Below, in pieces: positions 37,101 through 49,236 of a stretch of DNA of 64,000 nucleotides. A program made the translations under genes and the position numbers. The stretch covers positions 32,595,001-32,659,000 of the forward strand of contig CM029118.1 in assembly GCA_016859345.1 (NCBI GenBank), in the 5' to 3' direction. The notes under the pieces are model-generated. The model did not search any database. It was not told the origin of the DNA and saw nothing but the letters and a program-made list of their open reading frames with translations. The stretch is from Istiophorus platypterus. Its lineage: Eukaryota; Chordata; Actinopteri; Istiophoriformes; Istiophoridae. Every line of letters starts with the position of its first letter. The first letter of the stretch is position 1.

Positions 37101-40100
37101 TGGAGTAGAAAATGGTCTAAATGTACAAATAGGGCTGCCTCATTCCTGCGGTCACTCAGAGTTTGATGGCCACTGTGAAACAAAGGAAATGAAAAACTAG
37201 GAAATGAAAACAAGCCATTGGAGCCATCCTCCATCTCTAAGTGCCAGCTCTGTTTCTGCTGGACTCTTGTCTCTATCTAAAGCGTATTTGACATTGTTGC
37301 TTAATGATGAAAAAACACTCTTGCAGGTTGGCATAATCAGAGAAAAACAGATGAGCATTCACATCTGTATCCTCTTGTCTCGGAAATGCAATATGCACCA
37401 GCAGGTAAAATCTGTGAGGTGCTTGGAGAAATTATTTCAAGTTGTCAGGTCTTTGTTTTAAGATCGGATATCCAGCTTTCCTTCGATATAAGCTCATGAT
37501 GTGCACTCACTGTTGTCATTGTTCTGTTTTTTTTCTTGCTGTTTATTTTGCCAGAGGACTTAATTTGTAATTTAAATTAAAGAAAAAAAAAATGGATGTC
37601 TCGGTCAGCCAAGCAGGACTCTAAACCTCACAACATAGAGCTGAAATTGAATATAGAGCCAGAAGGAAAATAAAAAACCTCTACCTGGATACTTCTCCGT
37701 CTGTGGTTTGTGATCATCTGTACTGTTTCCTAATAAAGCCAAATTAATGATATTTAATTTTTGTTCTCATTAACTTATCTGTCAGTTTATTGTTGGACTA
37801 CTAAGCAATGAAGAAATAGCCTAGGGATTTAATTACAACACAAATGTCAAAATGCCATTCCCATACTGCTGCACTGCTCTCTTCAGTTCCTCTCTTTGGT
37901 CACCTATACTGTTTCCTTAATGCAGCCAAATTCCAGATATAGTTATTCTCATTGACACATGTCAGACATCAGATCAGATGGAATTACATACAAAGATATT
38001 CAGTCTTGGCATAACATTGTTATACATTGCAGGATGGTTGCTGATGGTATCTATGGGCTGTTTTTGGCCTGGGGACTTTTTTATGAGTCAACAATATTTT
38101 CAGGTTTATGACGGCAGTTGTGTGATTTATCCCATTTAAAATGAGTGTTGACATAGAAGTTGTCTTACATCATGTTAAATATTTCCATGATTTCTGTTAT
38201 TATGTTAACTATGTATAATAGATCTTTGATTATTTATGCAATGCAGTCTCTTTATCATATGAAATACAGTGAGGCAAAACACAAGTTGCTGTGGGTCTCC
38301 TTGCTGTATCAGCTTAGAATAGTGATGAGGGAGCGGCTTTGGAACACCTGCAGGGTGTAAGACTTTGGCTCAGTGCCTAAACTGAATGAATGGGGAAAAA
38401 ACTATGTTGAGAGTTCTCTACCCCTTTGGAGAGAAAGGATACCATATTGGCCCTAATATACAGTAAGACAATACTTTTTTAGTCAGGCTTGTCCTATATT
38501 TCAGGACAAGACAATAAAGTTCATTCATTACAACAGATTTTTGTTTTGAACAGAAGGAATACCAGTATAACTATGGACTTTTACAGCAAGTTGCATTATG
38601 GCTTATTTGCAGCCTTATTATGTTGCTTTGCGAATAAGTGTTTCTGAGTCCGTCTATTGTGAGTCGTTCAGAGTTAGTCAGTATTAAAAGTGTTTGGTTA
38701 GCCCAATTTAACCTGCAGGAGATTCTGAAGGCTGGTTTAACATGTTCTGCTGCCACAGAGGAAAGACATCTTAACTACAGAGATAAACCAGGGAGAAAAT
38801 CTGTCAGACAGCCAAGAATTACATCTGTCAGATCAAAAAGACAGTGTGAAAAATGTTAACTGACAGAGAAAATAATTATGTGAGAGGAATGAAAGTGAGA
38901 AAGGAATTGACTCGCTACAGTAACTCAGTCAGCTGACCAGCCACTACAAGAGTGAGCTGGCTACAGACGTCCAGCTGAACAAAAATGTTGGGTCGCAGCC
39001 AGACACTGTTACATTGTCAGATGGCTATGGGAGGATGTGAAAATTCCAGTTCAAATCCATTCACTGTAAGTCTTGTTTTTCCAGTGTTTTCTGTTATGGT
39101 GCACAAAAATGTGAAGGATTACTTCAGGACACAGTGCTCACTTCATCTGTGAGAATATTTTTTCTCGCTAATTTGTTCTTGCTAATGTTAGTGTATTGTG
39201 AACAACACCAACCTGTGTGGTGTTTTTATACACATTATATATACACTATAATATAATAATGGTCCAAATTATGTGAGAATACATTTATTTAAAAACCACA
39301 GTGCCCTCCAGAGAACTAGGGAAAACCCTGAATTGGTGGCAGAAAAAACAACAGCATATTGGATTGTATGAGACTAGTGCAGAGTTGGTACAGACCACGA
39401 TGGAAAAATATGAGACTTAGTCTAAGTGCTGCCAATGTACATACTGTACATTTAAAACCATATTTCTTAGTTATTATCTTCTCTTCTTATCCCAGTAAAG
39501 CCCGTCAAAATAGTTCACATAATGTAGCTAAAAAACTGTCAAACTGAATGAAGTGCTTTCTCTACCACCAGTGAAGTTGAAACTTCAGGCAAATTAGTCA
39601 CATGATATCCCTCATATGACACCAGCTCTGCCATAAAGTTTTGAAACAGTGTTCTTCATAGTAGTGAAATGAGTTTCAGAGCTTCATTGTCATCGGGCCA
39701 TCTCTAATGTTTGGGCTACACTGAGTCGTGAGGATCAGGTCAGGATGATAAAATCAAGAGTCCGGATGAATTTTTACAGTATTTGTTACCTTAGAGTGAT
39801 TTCTTCAACTGCAGCTGTTTGAGCTTTTTCATAAATCTGGAAACCTCTCTCAACAGATTAAGGACTGTTTTTTAACTTAAGCTTCGAGAAAGTAGTGAAA
39901 AGACAGGTTACTTTTTTAGTTTTTTAGATGTGATGTGTGCTGTTAGTACCACCAACAGGATTACATTAACCTTAATTATACTGGGCAAGTGTTGAAGTCT
40001 CGGCAGTGCATATATCTCTTGGTAAAGTGATTTAAATTTCAAGTCAATTGTGAAGAAATTCAGTTTTTTTTTCTAAAAATTGTGAGAAATCTGAGAAAAC

Positions 40101-41536
40101 CTTTTTGTGGTCTTAACACTCCTGTAATTGAGTTGCATAACAGTGCATATCTCCCATCCTTAAGCTGAGCTGAAGAAGACATCTGGACAGAGCGACAGAG
40201 GGGGAACAAAGGGCCTTTTCTGCTCCCTGTCACCCAGCTCTGTCCAATTCTCATATAAACCAAATGGCACATATCTGTTTCTCCTTTATTAGTTTCCTCA
40301 GTATGCTGGGGTAATAAGAGCTCATATCACATCACAGCTATAAGTGATAATGACACTTATCAAGGTGATCATCTTCTTATAGTAATGTGCAACACATAAA
40401 GCATGACTGGATTCATCGTACTCAGAATTAGGATTAAGATTGAAACTAACTCATCATTAAAACACTAGCATTTTGAGAATATGTCTGTTTATTCTGTATT
40501 TTTCTTATTACCAGAAATCTCATTAAGAGACAGAAAACAAAAATGTGGTAGTCTGTCTATCAATACTTTCTGACTTCCCTAAACTTACTGTGGCACTGAG
40601 CCACAAGTTCATTGTTTCCTACTAAGGGTTTAAGGTTTTGATTTTGTTTTTTTTTCAAGCTCAGTAATTTCCCAAAACAGCTAATGACTGTGTTAAAAAA
40701 AACACATTTGGTCTAAGCATGAGAGATGGAGTTTAAGGTAAAAGCAATGATCCTTCACTTTAAGTCCAAAATATTAGTCTTATTATTGTTATTATTATGA
40801 ATGCAGGCCAAGAAGTTTGCCGTTGTTGAACTATTGGAGTGCAGTTGCTTGAGGAGGGGCTACTGTTATTCAGTTTCCTAGTTTAAATTTCTGTAGCTGG
40901 TCTATAAACTGGAGATCTCTGCCAGTGTGTCTGCCAGTCATCATGACCAGCAGTGATCCAACATGACAAAAAGTGGTCAAAGAGTATAGGAAATCAAAAT
41001 TAAATTCAACTGTCCAAGAAATATATATCCTGACATAAAATGATAAATGTTTTGCTTTTTGAACTTGTGGAAATATACAGTAAAATTTTACTCTTTGCTT
41101 TTTAGGCTGCTGGTGAATAAGACAGCAGGAGTCACCAGCAGCAGCAGCAAACTTGAATTGAAAAAGCAAGACAGAGAATGGAAAGGATTCGTAGATAGAT
41201 GCAGTTCAGACATAGTTCAACGGGATTGCATAATGTGAGAAAAGTGGTTGTGATTTGCATAAGTTGGATTGTGCTGCAATGAACTGAAAAAACAGGTTAG
41301 TGCTTGCGTCCCTCGGTATTACCATAACAACACAGCATGTTTGCTCACAGTTCTGCTATGTTCTGGAAAAGTGGTTTGGAAATGATAAGCATCAATCAGT
41401 ACGTTTATCTTATTTTGTTTATTTTTTAATTTTCACTAGTGTCAGTGTCTGTTCAAAATATGCTTGACATCTCATTAAATATTTCATTCATTCATCCAAG
41501 TTTCTAATTCATATAATTTCCAAAACACTGCTGTGT
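37101..41536. other. Intronic DNA with no recognised gene
   Basis: Unique AT-rich sequence with no recognised exon, RNA gene or transposon. Open frames such as 38638-38859 plus or 40870-41169 minus have no recognisable domain. Confidence 0.55.
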
Positions 41537-41622
41537 TATGATGATGATGGTGGTGATGATGATGATGATGATGATGATAATAATGATAATAATACTAATG
41601 ATGATGATGATGATAATAAATA
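41537..41622. repeat. GAT / AAT trinucleotide microsatellite
   Basis: GAT units with GGT and AAT interruptions; partly decayed. Confidence 0.95.
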
Positions 41623-42669
41623 GCTCTCAGTATAACCTCTCAGTATAGGCAAAAAACTGAAAAATGGTATGATATGGATTTATAGTAATATGCAGTTAAA
41701 AAAAATTAAATGTTTTGGCAAATGTATTTTTACCTAATGTCAGTTTAAGCCATTTTCTCACTCATACATGGTTGTACGAGTGAGATAATGTAAGGAAAAA
41801 GAAAATATACAACAACTAAACGATTTTAGATGACACACGGTGTAACATTATGTTAATACAACAGCATTGATGCATAAATGACTTGTTCTGCCTGTTAATA
41901 ATCCTTATATATCATGGGTGGAGATAAAAACTAAACAAAACTCTGCTGTCTTCTGGTTGCTGCATCTGGTCTTAAACAAAGATCTCTCAGAAGCTTTTGC
42001 TTAAAGTGGCCATGCAAAGTTTTAGTAATGCTGCGATTTATAGCTGCATGCTTTGCATCCATGCTTTGACCAGATGCATCCGTACAACATGCTGTTGTTG
42101 TGGTTGCGGACGTTGGACGTCGGACGTCGGCTACATGAATGAGTCAGCTCAGACTGACTGTCATCTAATATTTCTCTTTTTACTCCCTAACAATACACAC
42201 ATGAAGTTTGAAGTAGATCGGAAGATTGGTTTTTGGGAAAAAAAAAATCAAAGGTCAGACCGACGGACAGTCAGGTAATTCTCCATTTATTAGGAAAAAT
42301 ATAACTTTTTAACATCCTTTCAAACTGACAAAACAGGGAAATTGTGTTGAAAGTGCAATGCCTGTTTTAGCATTTGGTAGTCCAAAAGCTCTGGGGATGT
42401 TATTCCATGCATACAAGAAAGGAAAAAATTGCTTTTGTTATGATGATTTTCTTATGAGGCACTTTATAAGCAAGAGCCAAAAATTAAGTGATTCTGCTCT
42501 CTTGTGTTTAGCACCACTGAGTTTGCTCTTCACATTTCTTGCTTTCTGTCCTGACCTGGCTTTGTTCAAACTGCACACTTTCATTGTTTGGTAGATTTGG
42601 TTCATCAAATTATTTCAGGCCACACTCTTCAGTATATCTACAATTCCTATGCTGTCACAGAATCAGTTT
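41623..42669. other. Intronic DNA with no recognised feature
   Basis: Unique sequence with a short GGACGT-type tandem at about 42108-42132. No exon recognised. Confidence 0.55.
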
Positions 42670-42862
42670 TATAGAATCTCTTCACTTTTCTAGTCTTATC
42701 AACCACTCATAGTATGCCACATTCATCCATTCACACATTCACAAATATTGATAGTATAGCCTTCAGGGCCATTTTTACATGTGGACTGGAGAAGCCAAAG
42801 ATCGAACCACTGACCCTTAAGTTAGTGAATGACTTTCTCTACCTCCTGCGCCGCAGCACCCT
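42670..42862 (-). mobile_element. tRNA-headed SINE copy 1
   Basis: Read on the minus strand it starts with a tRNA-like head (GCAGGAGGTAGAG as box A-like, GTGGTTCGATC as box B-like, 42786-42855) and continues to the common tail with CACATTCACCCATT-like and TTTTCTAGTC motifs seen inverted at about 42690-42745. It shares these blocks with the copies at 47548, 48850 and 63560. It is diverged and shortened in the middle. I recognise the family as a widespread teleost repeat but do not assign a database name. Confidence 0.75.
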
Positions 42863-45800
42863 AGAATATAAGCAAAAACTTTTCATTTAATTTAATATTT
42901 TGGACGACCAGGAATACAAAATCATATATTGTAAACCTTAAAGAAGAATATGATCTGGGAGGACATTAAGCAACTTAAAGGTGCTGCCAATAGATAGAAC
43001 CTGAGCCACAAGACCTCTTCTCCACCATGAAGCTCTGGAGAGATGAAAGACTACCCAGTCATAAAAGAGGCAAAACAATGCACATCACTTACAAATCTGT
43101 GACAAAGAATCAAATAAACAGTGGGAGAGAGATAGCATCCTGACTAGGTTTTCTTTTGTTATCTCAGACTGTTGCATACTAATGTTATTTGTGCTAACAT
43201 TAATTACAGTGTTGATACAATGTTGCAGAAGCTACCAGTGGAGTGTGCCTGAAATAAATTCAGTACACAGGGAGTAGCAGAAGTCAAATAATGTTATGAG
43301 AGTAGAGATTGAGAACAATGAAGGACTTGAATAGAAATGGGTAGGAGAAGGAACAAACAGCAGTTCCCACGGAAAATAATGACGTACATCACCGGAAGCA
43401 GCATCACAGGGTACATGTCTATCTGAGTTGAGCTTAAGTCTGTTTGTGGCACCAGGATGTGTTTCATCATTGCTTGCAATGACTGGCATCTCATCATTTT
43501 TCCAGCCTTTTACATATGGTGATATGTACGTACAGGGATCAAAACATTGCTCCTTAAACTTGGAATAAAATTAGTTGCCCAAATTGTTTTCTGAAATTTC
43601 TCAGAAGATCAATCATGCTGGACTCTGCTACCAATTTTATCGTGAATAGTTAATCAAAGTGTCACTAAGAATCTGTAGGATTTAGCAGTTGAGGGGAGTC
43701 AGTCAGATTTGAATCAGCATACTTGTGATTCAATGAAACATGGTCAGCCCAGTGTAGATCTCAGCTTCACAGTGTAAATGAATAGCTGTCTGTGGACTGT
43801 ATAGTCTCACAAACCAGAATACCACAGGTTAAATGGCAAACATTGATCAAGTTATCTGGTGTCATGATGCTGTTGTTACAACTTCCCATCATACAGATCA
43901 ATACCAGCACTATTGTTGCGCTGTCCTATGTGTAAGAAGCTTTTCCCTGAGATGAGAAATTAGTTTGGACAGACCACCCTCATTTACAGAGGAACCAATT
44001 ACAGCAGTATAATGCTGTCTCCAATTAGATTTGCATGACCCTCTCATAGGCAGACACTGCCTATTGTCCTGCAGATTAAACCCAGCCAGAGTGGAATCGA
44101 TGCTGCTCTGCTGTTTTCACCTACTGCTTAGACTGAGCCTCATGCTTCACTTCCACTGCCAGCACACACAAGCATATACTGTATATATCCATCGATTCAG
44201 AATGGTCAAAATTAGAGTGGCAGAGGCTGAGATATCCTGAATGATAGTTCTCAATCATTATTTCTACAATAATGAAATGCAATAGCATCTTTTCATAAGC
44301 CTGCTCTGTCCAGTAAAACATGTTTCCAAAATCCAGATATCTCAAGCTTTCAGTTATAAATTTGTAGCCCTAAAACACAAGCTAATATAACGCTGATTAC
44401 ATCCCTATGACATCATGAGGGGTTATTTTCTCAGACTTAACGAAAGTCTTCCAGGGCCAACAAAGCAACTGTTTTCACAGGCTAAGGGGGACTAAGTATT
44501 CCCAGTAAACTGATCTTGAAGTGTCAGATTGTTGGAGTTTCACTTTAAAGGTAAATTGCCACTTCAACTGCATGTGGTTTCCATTCAAAGTGAAAGTCAT
44601 TCTTTAAGACCAGGATGTGATTATGTCACTAATGACAACATTATGACATTTTGAGACATCCGAATGTGGGGTCTCTCCCGACTATGTTCCAGTTTCAACC
44701 TTTTGTTCCATTTCTGATGTTAGTTAGTTAATTAATTAGTTATTCAGTTACTTAGGTATACTACATTTTTGACGCTGTGTTTGAATGCTATAGTGGTTTC
44801 AGGCTAACAGTTCTTTTCCTGTACTTAGTAATTATACTAATGATGTAGCAAAATTTTGAGTTATTTCATGTGTTCAGGGTTCCAGGCACACAAAACTCAT
44901 CAACAGTGTTTGCTGGAGGTTGGAGCACCTCTAGGCATAGATTGATGTGGTTATAGAAAATATTTGGTATATTGATAAAAAAATAATAGGTACAAGTCTA
45001 TGGACATAAAACCTGAAGGAGAGAAAACAATTATAACTTGGAATGGTATCATTTCACCAATGTAATCACAACACAGACCCTTTTCACTGACTCAGGCCAT
45101 GTTCATTGGTTTGGCATCTCTGTTTACTGCAGATAATTTTGTCCTTTGTCATTTACTGTGTTAATGGTTTGATGATACTGTTTCTCTTGCTTTGCTTTGA
45201 TAATTGTATTGACTCAGTTGAAAGTATGCATTATTTTATAAGGTAGGGGGAGACATACGATGGTGGATTATGTTATTAAACGATGATCTCTAGTGTTTGA
45301 GGATTCAACGTAAAGCACAAGCCTTTCATGATTCTCTCCATGGTGGTCTGTTAAAAGTAGTTTTTTAAAATCAGTCAAAATGAATAAATACTTTTCAAAA
45401 TGAGGGTTGAGATCTCAGAGCAGCTTTACTGCTTATCATCCATAAACAATCTCCATAACAGCTGAAATGAGGCATACAAGGCTTCAGCTCCCAGCAATAA
45501 CTTGTGACTTAGCTTTGTCTTTCCCTTATTAGAGAACCATTTTAATTGATTAGCAGGCAGTGATGCTGTGAGCTTAATGACTGTGAATAAATTGCACTAA
45601 TGAGTCTTAAGTTGCAACAGTGCCCACAAAAGTGGAGGTCATATGATTAGGAAGCGTGCTAATGATAGTGAAGCCACAGGAGAGAGACATAAACATCCTG
45701 ACCAAATGGCTGTCAGCTGATGACCACTGGTGTTAAACCTGCTGGATACAGTCTGAGCCGGCACAGAGCTCTCTTCCAGCATCACTATCAGCTTAAGTAA

Positions 45801-47547
45801 CTGGAAAAATACAGTGAGAATGGGAGGGAAACTACTCAGTTTGTTGAACATCAACCTTTAAATTATATAATTAAGTAAATAATAATTGTATCATAATCAT
45901 TATTAATTATCTCAGTTATCACTTTCTTTGCACAATTTCCATTTAATAAACTAGGAAACACTACGAACAAAACAATTTTAAGTTCATGAGGAGGTTTTCG
46001 TCTTAAATCATATCAGTATATAAATTATCTTCCCTCACACAACCACAGGAAAAAATTTAGTCTATCCATATATTTTCAGTCTTTTTTCATGATAGCTTGC
46101 ATGGATGGTTACACTACTATCCAGCAAAGCACTTTACATACAGCATGTGAGCGAACAGGAATTAAACAAAGCCCCAACATATGGTCCTGTCATTCAGTGC
46201 TTCTGCACTGCTGGATATTATAAAACAGACAGTAGAATTTGCAATGAAACAACATCAAATGCAACTTTATTCAGTATTCTGCCGTAAGGGGTCTCTCAAT
46301 CAAAATAATATCAAAAGAGTTTGGTAATGTTGTGAAGTAGCATGGGATGATTTGAGTAGTTTTCTTCACCACCACTGCCGTCACTGCAGTCAGCTTCTCC
46401 CGCTTAGAATTCCGTCAGTGCTAATGTTCAGGAGGTTTTTAATGGGGCCCAAATTATCTGCAGAGGTGTCCTCCTCTCTAAAACAAACAGACCTGGTGAT
46501 TACAGATATAGATAGCATATGTCTAGGTCATTATTAGATATTTTAATGCAGAAAAGTTACATATTATACCTTTGAATAATGAAAGTGATGTGAAAATGTG
46601 TTAGTGGCTGGATGGATGAATACATTCTCAATTTATTAGGGATCAGCATGAGAAATGGGGTGAGGATCCCCTGCACTCAGTGGTTTTTAATTAAGGCTTT
46701 AATGGCAAAATAAGTTTTTAAAATCCATCAATGATGCAGCTTCCAGGAGGACAGGAAAGGGCCAACTACTGTGTGAGCACACAGCTCTTTCCATATCTGT
46801 TCTGTTATATCTGGATCAGGAAATGATGAACATAAACGTAAAAGTCTCCTACATCTGGAGGACAAAAAGCCATCACTCTAACAGCTGAAGCCAGCAAAGT
46901 TGCGCATTTCTTGTCTGAAAAGGTCATTACACAAATATTTTCAGATAAAACTGCACACAGTGTTGCACATGTAGTGTACATCTCTGAAGTCACAGCTCAG
47001 CTCAAGACTTCCATTAATGACAACGTATAGTTTGTATTGATTGGTTGGCTGCATCTCTACATCAAAGGAACACAGATTAAAGCCACGGAGAAGCAAAGAG
47101 TTACTCTGGCAGTTTGTGTGATCATATTGAGCTTCAGGTATCATTTTCCATTGCTTGTACGCATGTCGTGTCTTATTCCCCATATGGCCTTTCCCGTGTG
47201 ACTGCATTCCACAGCCTTCCTCTGAAATGAAACTTTATGGGGACTGCAGCGCTTCTGATTCTCCCTTCATTGAGTGGCAACGACACAAAACCTGCCTTCC
47301 TGACCATGGTTGAGAATCCTGCCAGGAGCTCTGAAACAGCTTTCCCACTGTTCACACTTCCTCCTGCATTTTAGGAACACTTACTTGTTATCAGCAGTGA
47401 ACTGTGTTGCTGGTGTACAACACACCCCTTGAGGCCCTTAATTTGGAGTTTGCATCAGTGGAGTACAGGAGACTACTGGTTAAGCTTAAGTGTGCTTACA
47501 TTCACACAAGCATATGCATTGCACAGTAATGGATATGCCTCTTGAGC
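42863..47547. other. Intronic DNA, no confirmed gene
   Basis: Mostly unique sequence. Two parts stand out weakly: about 45420-45650, a TAAT-containing stretch that could be a conserved non-coding element, and about 46800-47360, where three overlapping minus-strand open frames follow one another without family resemblance. Neither is called a gene. Confidence 0.5.
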
Positions 47548-47845
47548 CACGAGGGCAGCTGTGGCTCAGGCAGTTCGATCCTCAGCAGCTCTGAAACAAC
47601 TGCCAACAGGTCCACAAGTTGAAATGTCCTTTGGCAAGATACTTAACCCCAAACCTGATGTATCATTGGTTTGAATATGTATTTATGTATGTATGTATGT
47701 ATATATAGAAATCATTGCATGTACAGAAAAAGTGCTGTATGAATGTCTGTATGAATGGATGAATGTGGGTGAACGTGGCAGTAGTGTAAAGGTCTTGAGT
47801 GATCGATAAGACTAGAAGAGCACTATATATATGTACAGTTCATTT
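47548..47845 (+). mobile_element. tRNA-headed SINE copy 2
   Basis: The head reads GGGCAGCTGTGGCTCAGG followed almost at once by CAGTTCGATCC, so the box A-like and box B-like parts are fused by deletion of the middle of the tRNA-like region. The body contains TTGGCAAGATACTTAACCCC, a small TATG tandem, GTAGTGTAAAGGTCTTGAG and the tail AAGAGCACTATATATATGTA. It lies 0.7 kb from, and inverted relative to, the copy at 48850-49078. Confidence 0.85.
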
Positions 47846-48849
47846 ATCATTTTCAGTCAGATATGTACTGATATGGAAATTCAGGGCAGATAACTGGAAA
47901 CTGATCTTAAAAAGGAAAATAAATTATTTATTAATAGCTATATATTTTTCCAATACAGCACCGAAGCTTAGAGATCCTTCAGCACCAAAAGAATAGAGAA
48001 TATATTTATTTATTGTAAATTTATTTTTAATGGCCTTGGTTTAGTTTTTTAAGAAATTAAAAAAACTAAAATCTCCTTAATGACAAGTCTGTATAGGCTA
48101 AAAAAAACATTGGAATAGCTTGACAGACTTTTAGACTAATAAACGGTTACCTAAAGTCGTTGTACCCCATTCTTAAAAGAGGGTGCAAGCCTTGTAAAAT
48201 AAACTGGCAAACAGCCCTTTGTTATCATTTGTTAGCTTCTCTTTCCCTCCTCTGCTTATGTGAAGAGACTAACTGCTGGACAGGTATTGCTGACAAAAGG
48301 CAGGAGGAACTTGTTGATCTCACCCTAAAAGAATTCAGCAAATTTTCAAACAAATTGTTAGATAGGCTCAATCATTACATAGTTACAGTGTAAAGTTTGT
48401 GTGTCACTTTTAGCATAATGTGCTCCATGACTGTGCAAAGTATACCAACTGTGGATTAATAGTGTTTTTACTGCAGAAATATTGGTTGTCTCTCTGCAAC
48501 TTTATGTTAGCTTGTTTGATAAATTTCTCATACTCTCTGCCCTGAACTGCTGTCTGCTCTGAGTGCATTGTGAGATAGCTCCACCCACCCTCTTGTAAAC
48601 AGGCAGTGACTTAGAGAGAGGAGGAGAGAGAGGCCAAGAAAAAAAGAAATCCCTATTCAGAGTCAGGATTTGAGTGGCATCTTTAGTCATCACTCATCTT
48701 TAGTCGTGTTTATGTATGGCCAAAAGCATTTTGGGTAGACCACCCAAATCCTGCAGAAACACTTTGCTGAACTTGTATGGAAGTAAGGCAGCAAGGCACT
48801 CATGTTCTTGTAACATCATGGGTCTGAGTGCAGCTCAGAACAAAATTTT
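47846..48849. other. Intronic spacer between two inverted SINEs
   Basis: Unique AT-rich sequence; no exon seen. It would form the loop if the two flanking SINE copies paired in the transcript. Confidence 0.6.
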
Positions 48850-49078
48850 TGGTAAATGGACTGTACTTATATAGCACTTTTCTCATCTTATACATGACTG
48901 TCACATTCACCCATTCACACACATTCAAACAGCGCTTTCCTACAGCACATTCTACAAACATACACAACAGGAGGCAATTTGGGGTTCATTATCTTGCCCA
49001 ACGAAACTTTGACATGCAAACTGGAGAAGCCTGGATCAAACCACCAAATGGACTGCTCTACCATCTGAGCCGCCCGTC
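48850..49078 (-). mobile_element. tRNA-headed SINE copy 3
   Basis: On the minus strand the head reads GGGCGGCTCAGATGGTAGAG, with a degenerate box B (GGTTTGATCC). Then come TTGGGCAAGATAATGAACCCC-like sequence and the tail with AAAAGTGCTATATAAGTACA. It ends only about 160 bases upstream of the chsy1 exon. Confidence 0.85.
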
Positions 49079-49206
49079 ATTTCTGCACCTTAATTTGTCA
49101 TTTCACAGTGAGCTGTGGACTTGGGGCAGACATTTTGCATTTTGATTTTAATGAACATGTGTAATAGTGACCATCCAGTGTTCCAAATGTACATGGCCTC
49201 ATGGCA

Positions 49207-49236
49207 CTAACACCAATCCATCTCCTGTCTCCATAG
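49207..49236 (+). promoter_or_regulatory. chsy1: chsy1 3' splice site with branch-point match
   Basis: CTAAC at 49207-49211 fits the branch-point consensus, with its A 26 bases before the exon. A pyrimidine-rich stretch (CCATCTCCTGTCTCCATAG) ends in AG at 49235-49236. The exon that follows opens in phase 0. Confidence 0.85.

Noticed and set aside
44717..44760. TTAGTTAGTTAATTAATTAG as a possible telomere or regulatory repeat
   Set aside because: A short decayed low-complexity run without a consistent unit.
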